Origin: Actinopolymorpha alba DSM 45243
Lineage (GTDB): Bacteria > Actinomycetota > Actinomycetes > Propionibacteriales > Actinopolymorphaceae
DNA length: 64,000 nt
Direction of reading: 5' to 3'
NCBI RefSeq assembly: GCF_000373925.1
Contig: NZ_KB892746.1
Location: 124,001 to 188,000, forward strand
The stretch's first letter is position 1. Each line of letters opens with the position of its first letter. The notes below the pieces were generated by a model. The model was given only the letters and a program-made list of their open reading frames with translations, did no database searches and was not told where the DNA came from. Positions 1 to 8,785 of this stretch are shown piece by piece. Position numbers and translations under genes: made by a program.

Positions 1-1
1 G

Positions 2-1039
2 GTGCCGTACGACGGTGCGTACTTCGGCCGGATCTTCCTCGAGGGCAGGAAGTTGCGCGGCATCCTGACGAGCAACGTGCTCACCTACGACCTCGACACG
101 GGGGAGTTCTCCGGCGTCGACATCACCCAGGCGGGGATGCCGCCGGCACCCGAACTGGCGATGGCGATCGCCAGCGACGGACCTCGCGTGTACGTCAGCG
201 GCAAGGCCGGCGTCCAGGTGCACGATCTCGCGTCGGGCACGTCCCAGCGGCGGTTCCTGCCGGGCGAGGCGAAGGTGATGACCCCGGCGCACGGCCAGCT
301 GTGGCTCTCGGTCTACACACTGGCGTATCTGTTCCGGATGCCGCCGGGCGGTGGCGATCCCGTCCGGGTCACCACGCTCGGCAACGATCAGACCCGGCCG
401 TTGGACGCGGCGTACTCACCAAGCGACAAGCTGCTGGCCGTCGGGACGCAGCCGGAGTACGGGCTCTTCGGTGGCGCCCTCGGCCTCTACCGACCGGCCA
501 GCGGCGACCTGGCGGTCTACCGCGACATCATCCACGACCAGTCGGTCCGCTCGGTCGCGATCAAGCAGGGCACCGCGTACCTCGGCGGCAGCGTCTACAA
601 CGGCCTGGGCACCACGCCACGGGAGACCGAGGCGAAGCTGGCAGTGTTCGACCTGGCCAGTCGGAAGGTGCGGTACGAGACGGTTCCCGTCCCCGGGGCC
701 AAGGAGATCGTCGACCTCATCGCCACGGGCGACCGCATCTACGGCGTGACCGAGACCGGGTTGATGTTCGAGTACGACCCTTCGCGCCGCACGGTCGTCC
801 GGACACGCCAGGTGGCGAGCGGCCCCAGTGCGCTGGTGCTGGTCGGCGACACCATCTACGGAGTCGACACCAGGCAGGTCTTCAAGCTCAACCGGTCGAC
901 TCTCGCGACCACGACGGTGGTCGACAACCTGCGTACAGACAGCTACAGCGGCGCCATGATCGCCGCGGCTCCTGACGGCTCGGCGCTGTATGTGCTGCGC
1001 GGGCGAAACCTGATCCGCATCGGACTGGAGGCCAGCTGA
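2..1039 (+). CDS. beta-propeller repeat protein, 5' end cut by window
   Basis: The reading frame is open from the first bases, so the true start probably lies upstream and only about 345 C-terminal residues are visible. The protein is built of short beta-rich repeats (phrases such as VYVSGKAGVQVHDL, IYGVTETGLMFEYD) typical of PQQ/SMP-30/YncE-type beta-propellers. Its second half is clearly paralogous to the next protein: the GGALGLYRPASGDL, EAKLAVFDLASRKV and DRIYGVTETG segments each have a counterpart there. Its TGA overlaps the ATG of that gene (ATGA), so the two are probably translated together as a tandem duplicate. I see no catalytic motif; a sensor, polysaccharide-binding or lactonase-like role is possible but not shown. 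Confidence 0.75.
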   Translation: MPYDGAYFGRIFLEGRKLRGILTSNVLTYDLDTGEFSGVDITQAGMPPAPELAMAIASDGPRVYVSGKAGVQVHDLASGTSQRRFLPGEAKVMTPAHGQLWLSVYTLAYLFRMPPGGGDPVRVTTLGNDQTRPLDAAYSPSDKLLAVGTQPEYGLFGGALGLYRPASGDLAVYRDIIHDQSVRSVAIKQGTAYLGGSVYNGLGTTPRETEAKLAVFDLASRKVRYETVPVPGAKEIVDLIATGDRIYGVTETGLMFEYDPSRRTVVRTRQVASGPSALVLVGDTIYGVDTRQVFKLNRSTLATTTVVDNLRTDSYSGAMIAAAPDGSALYVLRGRNLIRIGLEAS

Positions 1040-2973
1040 TGGCGACACCGGAACGAATGGCGTCACGGCGGAGCCTGCTCGCCGCCGCTGGCGCGGGCAT
1101 GGTCGCGGCGGCCGTACCACACACCGCCCACGCCAACGAGACCCCAGGGGTGACCGTTACCAACCTCGGTCCGGCCGTCCTGGGGGCTCCGATCGTCGGC
1201 GCGGCGCTCGCGGGAGACAGCGCCTTCGTGGTCACGCGCGGGCTCGAACCCGCGACGCTCGCGGAGTACGACCTGCTCAGCGGGCGGGTCGTCAACAACT
1301 ACAACCTGCCGACCGGTCTCGGTGGCTGGGGCGCGGTCGTGGTGCGCGGAGCGGTCTACGCCGGCATGTACTCGGTCGCTGACATCCACCGGCTGGACCG
1401 GGCCACAGGACAGGTCGAGCAGGTCGCCCGGCTGGGCACCGAGGAGTTCGCGTTCGACCTGGCCGCCTCGCCGGCCGGGCTGATCTACGCGGGCACCTAC
1501 CCTCGCGGCAAGGTCTACGAGATCGACCCCGCCACCCGCGGCGTGCGCGATCTCGGCCAGGCGGTGGCGGGTCTGCGGTACGTGCGCTGCGTCGCCGTGG
1601 ATGACGGCGGCACGGTGTACGCCGGCACCGGCACGTCCGCGCGGCTCGTGACGATCAACCCGGCGACCGGCGCCCGCACCGAGATCCTGCCGGCCGCGTT
1701 GCACGGCGAGTCGTTCGTCTATGACCTGGTGGTGGCCGGCGACTACGTCGTCGCGGGCACCGAACCAAACGGCTACCTGGCCATCATCGACCGCCGTGAC
1801 CCGTCTCGCGCGGTCGTCGTCGCCACCGGCGAACGGACCGTCGACGCGATCGCCATCTCCGGTACGACGGCGTACTTCACCGCCCGGCCCAGCGGCGCGC
1901 TCTACTCCTGCCAACTCGACACGGGCGAGCTGACCAAGCTGGCGGTCCCTGTCGCCGGGCAGGAGACGCGCGGTGTCTTCGTCCGGGACGGTGTGGTGCA
2001 TGGAGCAGCCGGTGCTGGGCTGTGGTGGACCCTCGCCGATGGCGGCGTGACGACCGTTGACCTGGCTGAGGTCGGCTTGCGAACCGGTCCCGAACCACCC
2101 CAGTCACTGTCCAGCGTGGACGCCGAACGCGTGCTCGTCGGCGGCAACTTCGGGCTCCAGGTGCACGACCTGGAGCGGCGCACCAGCCGGCGGGCTCCGG
2201 TCGACGGCGAGCCGAAGACGATGGCGCCGGTGCGCGGGCGTACGTTCATGGCGGTCTATCCGGGTGCGTTCGTCGAGGCGTACGACCACAAGGCCGGCGT
2301 GGTGACCAACCTCGGCGCCGTTGGCGGGGAGTCCAACCGGCCGCGGGCGATGCATCGGGTGTCACGGGATCACCTGCTGCTGATCGGCACCCGCAACGAG
2401 TACGGCCGGACCGGTGGTGCGCTCGCGATCGTCGACCCCGAGACCGGACGGATCGAACGCTACGACGACCTTGTCGCCGACCAGGCGATCGGTGCGGTCA
2501 CGAGCCATCAGGCCATGGCGTACCTCGGCACCGAAACCAGTGTCGACGGTGCGCCGCCGGTCGCCACCGAGGCGCGGCTGGTGGGGTTCGACCTCGCGAC
2601 GCGCAAGGTCGCCTGGACGTGGGCCGCCGTGCCGGGCGCGACCGCGTACGCCAGCCTCATCCACCATGACGGTCTGCTGTACGCCGTCACCGCGCAAGGT
2701 GTCCTTGCCATCGTGGACCCGCGTTCCCGCACGGTCGTCGCGTCGGCTCGGATCCCGGCTGGGCGTCCCGGCTACCTTGGGATTCGCGCCGGTGCGGTGT
2801 ACGCGATCACCACGGATGCCTTGCTGCGCGTGGATCCTGACGCGAGCATGACGCCGGTGATGTCGGGGCTCGCCGCGGAGTGGTACAACGAGCCGCAACT
2901 CGCGGTCGATGAGGAAACCGGCGATGTGTTCACGATCCGTGGACGGGACCTGATCCGCATTCACATCCAGTAG
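1039..2973 (+). CDS. secreted (TAT) beta-propeller protein
   Basis: The 644-residue product begins with a twin-arginine signal (ASRRSLLAAAGAG, residues 8-20) and an AHA cleavage site near residue 32, so it is probably exported folded. The rest is a continuous run of roughly 40-residue beta repeats ending in D-x-G/P turns (for example LIYAGTYPRGKVYEIDPATR), long enough for two fused propeller units. The C-terminal half is paralogous to the upstream protein. The start ATG overlaps the upstream stop, and the stop lies just before the remnant phosphatase gene. No pyrroloquinoline or metal-binding signature is evident. The family is usually annotated as PQQ-binding-like or WD40-like; substrate unknown. 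Confidence 0.8.
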   Translation: MATPERMASRRSLLAAAGAGMVAAAVPHTAHANETPGVTVTNLGPAVLGAPIVGAALAGDSAFVVTRGLEPATLAEYDLLSGRVVNNYNLPTGLGGWGAVVVRGAVYAGMYSVADIHRLDRATGQVEQVARLGTEEFAFDLAASPAGLIYAGTYPRGKVYEIDPATRGVRDLGQAVAGLRYVRCVAVDDGGTVYAGTGTSARLVTINPATGARTEILPAALHGESFVYDLVVAGDYVVAGTEPNGYLAIIDRRDPSRAVVVATGERTVDAIAISGTTAYFTARPSGALYSCQLDTGELTKLAVPVAGQETRGVFVRDGVVHGAAGAGLWWTLADGGVTTVDLAEVGLRTGPEPPQSLSSVDAERVLVGGNFGLQVHDLERRTSRRAPVDGEPKTMAPVRGRTFMAVYPGAFVEAYDHKAGVVTNLGAVGGESNRPRAMHRVSRDHLLLIGTRNEYGRTGGALAIVDPETGRIERYDDLVADQAIGAVTSHQAMAYLGTETSVDGAPPVATEARLVGFDLATRKVAWTWAAVPGATAYASLIHHDGLLYAVTAQGVLAIVDPRSRTVVASARIPAGRPGYLGIRAGAVYAITTDALLRVDPDASMTPVMSGLAAEWYNEPQLAVDEETGDVFTIRGRDLIRIHIQ

Positions 2974-3011
2974 TGAGATCGGGCGCTGCCGGGCTGCGGG
3001 AGAATGCGGAA

Positions 3012-3631
3012 ATGGCAGAGATTCGGACGTTGGCAGCCACCCGCCTCATCCTTGTCCGCAATGCATCGGATGCCAAGGATGTGCCACCACGCCTGGTCGA
3101 TCATGACGATCTCGGCCTGTCCGATGATGGACGCCAGCAGGCGGAGCGGTTGCGGGAGCGGCTCGCAGCCACGGGCGAGTTCGTTGGTGCGTCGCGTCTG
3201 TTGACCAGTAACGCGCGACGGGGGATCGAAACCGCGGAGATCATTTCCAGCGCGTTGGGAGGATTGCCTGTCGAGAGCGACTGTGGGTTCTGCGAACCGC
3301 ACGTGGGGAGAGCGACGGAATCTCGGTCGACGAATGGCTGGCGACCGGGGCGCGTGAACGGTTGGCTGCCTGGTCTCCATACGCGCCGAAGTCCGCCGGT
3401 GGTGAATCTGTACGGGTCGCGATCGAACGCGCCGCACGGGCTTTCATCGAAGCGGTGATCGCCACTGCGGGCGGAACGCTCGTAATCGTCACGCACACGA
3501 TTCCCTTGCGCGCCTGCCTGTGGGCGTTCCTCAGCCTGCCGTTTCATGGGTTGTACGCCTTCCCCGAGTGCACTGCCACCGCCATCACGGAATGGGTCGT
3601 CGACGACCGCTACCCGGGACGGGTGAGATGA
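3012..3631 (+). pseudogene. histidine phosphatase superfamily gene, frameshifted and lacking the catalytic His
   Basis: The N-terminal part (ATG at 3012, GGGAG upstream) reads TRLILVRNASDAKD then LSDDGRQQAERLRERL, the phosphoglycerate-mutase-like fold, but the catalytic RH(G/A) motif is RNA: the histidine codon is an asparagine codon. Frame 3 runs to ..CEPHVGR and then becomes nonsense. Homology resumes one frame over at 3305 (GESDGISVDEWLATGARERL) and includes the second histidine motif VIVTHTIPLR, ending at 3631. The switch falls in a run of four G at 3305-3308; one more G would restore the frame. Either this is one indel (real or assembly error) in an otherwise intact gene, or, as the His-to-Asn change hints, a gene losing function. 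Confidence 0.75.
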
Positions 3632-3716
3632 AGGCACGGCTGGTCCGTTACAACGACCATGCGCACCTGCTTCCCCGCGCGTGGGCCAGCTCCGAGGAAG
3701 ATTCAGGCCGCTTTCG

Positions 3717-4571
3717 TGATCATGTTCGTGATCATGAAGGGTTTCGGGACGGATAGCCCTTTCTGGCTTCATGATCATGGAACGCGGGCCCGGCGGTGGG
3801 CGGCGCGGTTGGCATCGCGGGGCGTGCGACGGGGGACCGTGATGCTTGCGGTTTTGGGTCGGGGGCACCCTTGTACGGCTCTATTGGCCAAGGGTGCCCC
3901 GACCCAGAACGGTGGTCTGGTCGGATGCCGGATGGCCTTGTTTCGTTGGGCTTTCGGGACCGGGTCTTGTCGGTGGTCGCCGCTAGTGTTTGGGTATGGA
4001 TTCGACCTCGGCGGATGCGGGCCGGCACCGGTTCTGGGTGTTGGTGGAGCGGGCGCGTGCCCGGTTCGCTGAGGAGTCCGGTGCGCTGTTGTGGTCGACT
4101 CCTCACGAGGAGCTCATCGACCTGCTCATGAACCTGGAAGCTTTGAAGGCCCAGATCGAGGCTATTCAGCTCCAGGTGATCCGCGAGGCCGACCGCCGCG
4201 ACCTGGGCCGAACAGTTGGTGCGACCGGCACGGCCGCCTTGTTGTCGTCGCTGCTGCGGATGCGCCCCGAACACGCCCGGGCGGCGGTGCGCCTGGCCAA
4301 CGATCTGGACACCGCCCTCCCGCTTGTCCAGTTGGCGTTGAACGCCGGGGAGATCAGCGCCGATCACGCGAGGGTGATCGCGAAAGCGATCCGCGATCTA
4401 CCGAAGGAAGCCGGCCAAGAGACCAGGGCTGAGGCCGAACAGGTGCTCGTCGAACACGCTCGCGTGTTCGACCCGAAAGACCTGGCCGGTCTGGGCAAAG
4501 CCGTCTTGAACGCTGTCGACCCGGACCTTGCCGACAAGGTGCTTGCGAAGAAACTCGCCGAAGAAGAAGCC
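3717..4571 (+). repeat. 13E12-type (DUF222/HNH) repeat, copy 1
   Basis: This 855-base stretch, comprising the non-coding upstream region and the first 190 or so codons of the DUF222 gene, recurs in inverted orientation at 25394-26242. The shared upstream part contains tgatcatg motifs, a strong hairpin (3856-3905) and the sequence up to the start codon. Differences are scattered substitutions, a deletion of about 22 bases in copy 2 and a gtgagcg triplication in copy 2. The arrangement recalls the REP13E12 family of Mycobacterium tuberculosis, also built around DUF222/HNH genes. No terminal repeats or transposase were found. Confidence 0.88.
3856..3905 (+). repeat. hairpin in the 13E12-type repeat
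   Basis: Arms GGGTCGGGGGCACCCTTG and CCAAGGGTGCCCCGACCC enclose a loop of about 14 bases; the arms differ only by a G5/C4 length difference. The same hairpin is present in copy 2 at 26059-26107, with the length difference on the other arm. It lies 90 bases upstream of the DUF222 start codon and could be a terminator protecting the gene from upstream transcription, or a structural part of the repeat. Confidence 0.8.
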
Positions 4572-5291
4572 AAGGCTGCCCGGCGGTGTGAGTTGTCGTT
4601 GTACGACGCCCCGGACGGCTCGGGCACCCACATCCGCGGGAAGCTCGACCCGATCGCGGCCGACCGATTCCGCACCGCCATCGAGCCACTCTCCAAACCG
4701 CTTCCCACCACCGCGGACGGGTTGGACCCCCGAAGCGCGGCCCAGCGTCGAGGCGAAGCGCTCGACGAGCTCGTCCGCCGCTACCTCGACTCCGGAGCCT
4801 CCCCGTCGCAGGGTGGGGAGAAACCGCACATCGTTGTGACCATCACCGACGGGAACCTGGTCAACGGCACCGGGTTGGGACGGCTGCTGCGTACCGGCAC
4901 CTACGTGTCGGCACGCACGGTTCAGGAATGGGCGTGTGATGCCAAAGTCAGCTGGTTCGGCATCCGCGACGGCGAAGTCGCCCTGTCGGACGGGACCCGG
5001 TTCTTCACCGGCAGGCTCCGCAAGTTGTTGGAGCTACGGGATCGGGGATGCGCGTTCCCCGGCTGTGACAGGCCACCCGCCTGGTGCCACGGCCACCACA
5101 TCAAGTCCTGGCTGAACGGCGGACCGACGACGCTGGCCAACGGGGCCCTGCTGTGCGGCTACCACCACAGGCTCATCCACCAAGGCACCTGGCAGATACG
5201 GATAGCCGCCGACGGCGCACCCGAATTCACCCCACCCGAATGGATCGACCAGCAACGCAACCCCATCCGCAACCAACGCCTCCGAACCTGA
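3996..5291 (+). CDS. DUF222 domain protein with C-terminal HNH endonuclease domain
   Basis: The 431-residue protein has the usual layout of the 13E12 repeat family: an N-terminal helical DUF222 region (residues about 15-300; HEELIDLLMNLEALKAQ, AGEISADHARVIAKAI) and a C-terminal HNH nuclease (residues about 350-395; CAFPGCDRPPAWCHGHHI, then LCGYHHRLIH). The paired cysteines, the HH of the His-Me finger and the final HH are all present, so the nuclease looks intact. I chose the ATG at 3996 rather than the TTG at 3990 because copy 2 starts at the same place. No clear ribosome binding site precedes it. Such genes occur in many near-identical copies in actinobacteria and behave as selfish homing-like repeats; the target here is unknown. 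Confidence 0.9.
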   Translation: MDSTSADAGRHRFWVLVERARARFAEESGALLWSTPHEELIDLLMNLEALKAQIEAIQLQVIREADRRDLGRTVGATGTAALLSSLLRMRPEHARAAVRLANDLDTALPLVQLALNAGEISADHARVIAKAIRDLPKEAGQETRAEAEQVLVEHARVFDPKDLAGLGKAVLNAVDPDLADKVLAKKLAEEEAKAARRCELSLYDAPDGSGTHIRGKLDPIAADRFRTAIEPLSKPLPTTADGLDPRSAAQRRGEALDELVRRYLDSGASPSQGGEKPHIVVTITDGNLVNGTGLGRLLRTGTYVSARTVQEWACDAKVSWFGIRDGEVALSDGTRFFTGRLRKLLELRDRGCAFPGCDRPPAWCHGHHIKSWLNGGPTTLANGALLCGYHHRLIHQGTWQIRIAADGAPEFTPPEWIDQQRNPIRNQRLRT

Positions 5292-5421
5292 CAGACCAGG
5301 AGCAGCAAAGCGCCACCAGACCCGACCAGCGCATTCGGGTGTCCGTCGCCGGCGTCGTCCGGCTACTCCGCTCTCCGAAATTCAGGTGAGTTGTGGGTGC
5401 GTCCACGGGAGACTTTCGTAC

Positions 5422-6211
5422 ATGGAGGAGAGCGCCATTCGACAGGCTTTCATGGAGACCGGCGTCGTTCGTTTGGATGCGGCGTTCACGGAGGACGAAG
5501 CGGCCGCGATGCGGAACGCTGTCTGGGGCTACGCTCGCCGCACGACGGGTCTGGATGTCGACGACCCTTCCACGTGGTCGGAGGGTTGGACCGGCATCAG
5601 CTGGAAGGGCCTGAAGCGGAATCGCGCGTTCGCCGCGCTGACCGACAATCCTGCCGTTCGTACCTCCCTCGACGCCATCTTCGGCGCCGGTGGCTGGACT
5701 CCGCCCAAGCCTGGTGCCCAGATCCTCGTCACGCTTCCCCAGCGAGGGCCATGGGTCCTCCCGGATCTCTGGCACATGGACTGCGGGTTCGCGGAGCCGA
5801 CCTGGCCGGTCTTCGCCGTCAAGCTGTTCGCGTTCTTCGGGGAGGTCGGCCCGCAAGGCGGTGGCACGATGCTGCTTCCTGGGACACACAGGCTTGTGGA
5901 GCGGTACCAGAAAAGGCTTGCGCCCACTCAAACAGGCGGAGGCAAGGACAACTGGCGGCGCTTCATGAGGCACGATCCCTGGCTGGCCGAGCTGCTGCGC
6001 GGTGCGAGCCAGCCTGACCGCGGCCGGTCACTCGTCGGGCAGACGGGGGAGATCGACGGCGTGCCGGTGGAAGTCGTCGAACTCACCGGCCGGCCAGGCG
6101 ACGTCGTCGTCACCCACCTGCACGTCTTCCACTCGGCTTCGCCCAACGCCACGTCGACTCCCCGGCCAGATGCTGGGCAAAGGGATCTCGGCCAGCGGTC
6201 AGGACCAGTAG
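5422..6211 (+). CDS. phytanoyl-CoA dioxygenase (PhyH) family protein, C-terminal frameshift
   Basis: From the ATG at 5422 (GGGAGA ten bases upstream) the protein shows the Fe(II)/2-oxoglutarate dioxygenase pattern: DLWHMDCGF supplies the H-x-D pair, GGGTMLLPGTHRLVER the core strand, and VVVTHLHVFHSASPNA the distal histidine. In the open frame the C-terminus becomes nonsense after TSTPR and runs on for about 360 codons antisense to the transpeptidase gene. One base less near 6166 gives TSTPR-QMLGKGISASGQDQ and a stop at 6209-6211, a normal PhyH ending. I therefore annotate the gene to 6211 with a one-base insertion, either assembly error or recent mutation. The final bases overlap the end of the convergent transpeptidase gene. 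Substrate unknown. Confidence 0.75.
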
Positions 6212-7155
6212 ACGATCACCTTGTCACCGACGCGGGCCTCGCCGAAGAGCTGCTCCAACGCGTTCCAGTTACGGATGTTGACGCAGCCGTGGGAGCATCC
6301 GGCGTACCCGCGAGCGGCGAAGTCGTCGGAGTAGTGCACGGCCTGGTGGCCGCTGAAGAACATCGCGAACGGCATCCGGGTGTCGTAGAAGTTCGAGTAC
6401 CCGTTGCGTACCTTCGCGCGGAGCGTGAACGCGCCTTCGCGGGTGGCACTCGACTGGCAGCCAAACCGCGCGTCCATCGTCAACCGCACTTGGCCGTCGA
6501 CGACCCAGCGGAGGGTACGGGTCGACTTGTCGACGCAGATGGCCCGGCCCGTGGTGCAGCGCGGGTCGAGCGCGCTGGCGCGGTTGGGTTGCGGTGTCGG
6601 CTTGGGCGGATACAACTCGGCGCGGGTGGGCGTCCTGGTCTGTGCCCGGACCGCGCGCCAGGTGGCCGCGTCGACGTACCCCAGTGCGGGGAGATCCCGC
6701 TTGACCTGGAAGCTTCGGACCGCGGTTCGGGTGGCGGTGCCGAAATAGTTGTCGATCCAGCGGGTCGAGACGAGCCCGAGCTGGGCGAGCCGCGCCTCCA
6801 ACTCGCGTACGTCACCACCGCGATCGTCGAGGCTCATCAACGCCGCCGGCTTTGGCCGGGCAGTCGCTCTCGGAGTAGGCCGAACCGTGGTGGGTGCCGG
6901 TGTCGCCCGCGGGTCGGCGGCCGCCGGTGGCGTTGCCGTAGCACCCGAGGTCGGTGCGGTCGTCGAGGGTACGGCGGACGCGCGCGCGGTCGGCCGGCCG
7001 GGCGTCGGCGTCGCGTCAGGTGCGGCGGCATTCGACGCGGCGGAGACAGTCTGCCGCGCGAACGGCGGTATCCCGGTGGCGTAGGCGGCGCCTCCGAGAA
7101 CGGCGACGCCCAACACGGCGCAGATGAGGGCCGTGGCGATCCGACGACGACGCAT
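6199..7155 (-). CDS. L,D-transpeptidase (YkuD) with peptidoglycan-binding domain
   Basis: This 318-residue secreted protein probably makes 3-3 crosslinks in peptidoglycan. Order: a positively charged N-terminus and membrane segment (about 5-27), a Pro/Thr/Ala-rich wall-spanning linker (about 35-105), a PG_binding_1-like domain (LMSLDDRGGDVRELEARLAQ, about 107-170) and the YkuD domain. The latter has the conserved HYSDDF and SHGCVNIRN motifs, with the catalytic cysteine at about residue 291. Translation probably starts at ATG 7155, since GGGGAGGA lies nine bases upstream, rather than at the earlier in-frame start at 7212. It stands alone, tail to tail with the PhyH gene. Confidence 0.92.
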   Translation of the reverse strand: MRRRRIATALICAVLGVAVLGGAAYATGIPPFARQTVSAASNAAAPDATPTPGRPTARASAVPSTTAPTSGATATPPAAADPRATPAPTTVRPTPRATARPKPAALMSLDDRGGDVRELEARLAQLGLVSTRWIDNYFGTATRTAVRSFQVKRDLPALGYVDAATWRAVRAQTRTPTRAELYPPKPTPQPNRASALDPRCTTGRAICVDKSTRTLRWVVDGQVRLTMDARFGCQSSATREGAFTLRAKVRNGYSNFYDTRMPFAMFFSGHQAVHYSDDFAARGYAGCSHGCVNIRNWNALEQLFGEARVGDKVIVYWS

Positions 7156-7384
7156 GAGATCCGTCCTCCCCGTCAACGTGCTGATGGCAGCCGAGCTGGT
7201 GTCGACATGCAAGTGGTGACACCTCTGAAGATGCCGCGGCGAGCGGATTCGTTGCCCCAGCTTCGGTCACACCAAGGTCACGATCGCGTCAAGCTCCGAC
7301 GGTCTTGATATGACATCCTGCGACGGTCACCTCCGCCGGACTTGGGAAGGCTGCCCGGCCTCGATCGGCCAATCCGTGCCGAGT

Positions 7385-7425
7385 GGGTTACCGCCGCATC
7401 AAATATTATTTAAAGTGGGTCGCCC
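7385..7425 (+). promoter_or_regulatory. AT-rich putative promoter/operator of the sugar ABC operon
   Basis: Within a region of about 70% GC, 7400-7414 is almost pure A/T and includes the 11-base palindrome AAATATTATTT. It lies about 50 bases upstream of the transporter start codon. It is the only AT island between the divergent genes, so a promoter -10 region or a repressor site is plausible. No regulator gene is adjacent. Confidence 0.3.
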
Positions 7426-7459
7426 GTCGTTGGATGCGTCACGTCGCCAGGAGGACCGC

Positions 7460-8785
7460 ATGCCATCTGTCACGGCTCCCAGGTCACGCCTTGCCACCGC
7501 GCTGGTGGGAAGCGCGGTCGCTCTGGGTGTCCTCACCGCTCTCGCTGCCTGCGGCTCCGGGCCCTCGAACGAACCCTCCAAGGGCAAGGTCGAGCTCACG
7601 ATGAGCGTGTGGGGAGGCGATGTCGACAAGAAGGTCTACAACCAGCGACTCCGGTTGGCGGAGAAGGAGTACCCGAATATCAAGGTACGACTCCAACTCT
7701 CACCGGGCGGCGAGGAGTACTCCCAGAAGATCTCCACGGCGATCGCCGGCGGCAAGGGGCCGGACATCCTCGAGTTGGCCGAGCACACTCCGGCGTTCGC
7801 CAGTAAGAACCAAGTGTTGCCGCTCGACGACTACATCCAGCAGAGCAAGCTCGACCTTGGCAACATGTTCGGCGAGACGGTGCCGAAGATCTTCGCGTAC
7901 GAAGGCAAGCAGTACGCCATTCCGGACCGGTCTGGTGCGATGGTCCTCTATTACAACAAGAAGATGTTCGACGATGCCGGCGCCGACTATCCGACTGCCG
8001 AATGGACGTGGGACGACCTGCTGGCCGCGGCCCAGAAGCTGACCATCCGTGAGAACGGCCAGGTCAAGCAGTGGGGATTCTCCACGATCTCCTGGTGGCC
8101 GTACTGGATGACGTTCATGTACCAGAACGGCGGACGGATCCTCGACGACAACAACCGGCCCGTGGTCAACAGCCCGGAGAACGTCGAGGCCATGCAGTGG
8201 TACAACGACCTGGCCTGGAAGCACAAGGTCGCGCCGACGCCACGCGACCTGGCCAACTACGGACAGGGTGTGGGGCCCGACCAGCTTTTCGCGCAGGGCA
8301 AGCTGGCCATGGAGATCACCGGCTTCTGGAACATCGCCGCCGCCAACACCGTCAAGGGACTCGACTGGGACATCGCTCCGCTGTGGAAGGGCAAGCAGCC
8401 GGCGACCAGCGCGTTCTTCAACGGCCTGGCGATCTCTCGTACGTCGAAACACCCGGCGGACGCGTGGAAGGTTGTCGAGTTCCTGTCCAGCGCGGAGGGC
8501 CAACGCCCGATCATCGACGAGGCCGAGGACGCCCCGGCCAACCTCGAGGTGCAGCGGAGTGACGCGTTCCTCAAGCCGAAGTGGGCGACGCGTGAAGTCA
8601 ACATGGGTGCCTTCGCCGAGTCCGCGAGCTTCATCTACGTCCCGCCGTTGACGCCGCAGTGGAACGAGATGATCAAGGTGTTCAGCGACAACATCGAGCC
8701 GATGATGAACAACAAGGCCACGCCCGCCAAGTCACTGGAGACCATCCAGCAGCGGCTCGACCAGGTGATGAGTCAGAGCAAGTGA
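7460..8785 (+). CDS. sugar ABC transporter substrate-binding lipoprotein
   Basis: This 441-residue solute-binding protein (family 1, MalE/UgpB-like) has a lipoprotein signal ending in the lipobox LTALAAC (Cys 31), so it should be anchored to the outer face of the membrane. Typical features follow: VELTMSVWGG at the start of the mature domain, KGPDILELAEHT, and the MVLYYNKKMFDDAG segment. The start is the ATG at 7460, preceded by CAGGAGGA. It is the first gene of an operon with two permeases; the shared stop/start GTGA with the next gene indicates co-translation. No ATPase gene is present, as is usual for this class in actinobacteria, where a shared MsiK-like ATPase serves many importers. The sugar is unknown. 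Confidence 0.93.
   Translation: MPSVTAPRSRLATALVGSAVALGVLTALAACGSGPSNEPSKGKVELTMSVWGGDVDKKVYNQRLRLAEKEYPNIKVRLQLSPGGEEYSQKISTAIAGGKGPDILELAEHTPAFASKNQVLPLDDYIQQSKLDLGNMFGETVPKIFAYEGKQYAIPDRSGAMVLYYNKKMFDDAGADYPTAEWTWDDLLAAAQKLTIRENGQVKQWGFSTISWWPYWMTFMYQNGGRILDDNNRPVVNSPENVEAMQWYNDLAWKHKVAPTPRDLANYGQGVGPDQLFAQGKLAMEITGFWNIAAANTVKGLDWDIAPLWKGKQPATSAFFNGLAISRTSKHPADAWKVVEFLSSAEGQRPIIDEAEDAPANLEVQRSDAFLKPKWATREVNMGAFAESASFIYVPPLTPQWNEMIKVFSDNIEPMMNNKATPAKSLETIQQRLDQVMSQSK

Noticed and set aside
3990-5291. DUF222/HNH gene considered as a transposase or IS
   Set aside because: There are no terminal inverted repeats or DDE/serine/tyrosine recombinase motifs; it is an HNH nuclease gene of the 13E12 type.
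6212-7308. Long plus-strand open frame extending the PhyH gene to 640 codons
   Set aside because: After 6166 the frame has no homology to PhyH and lies antisense to a well-supported L,D-transpeptidase; one base explains the run-on.
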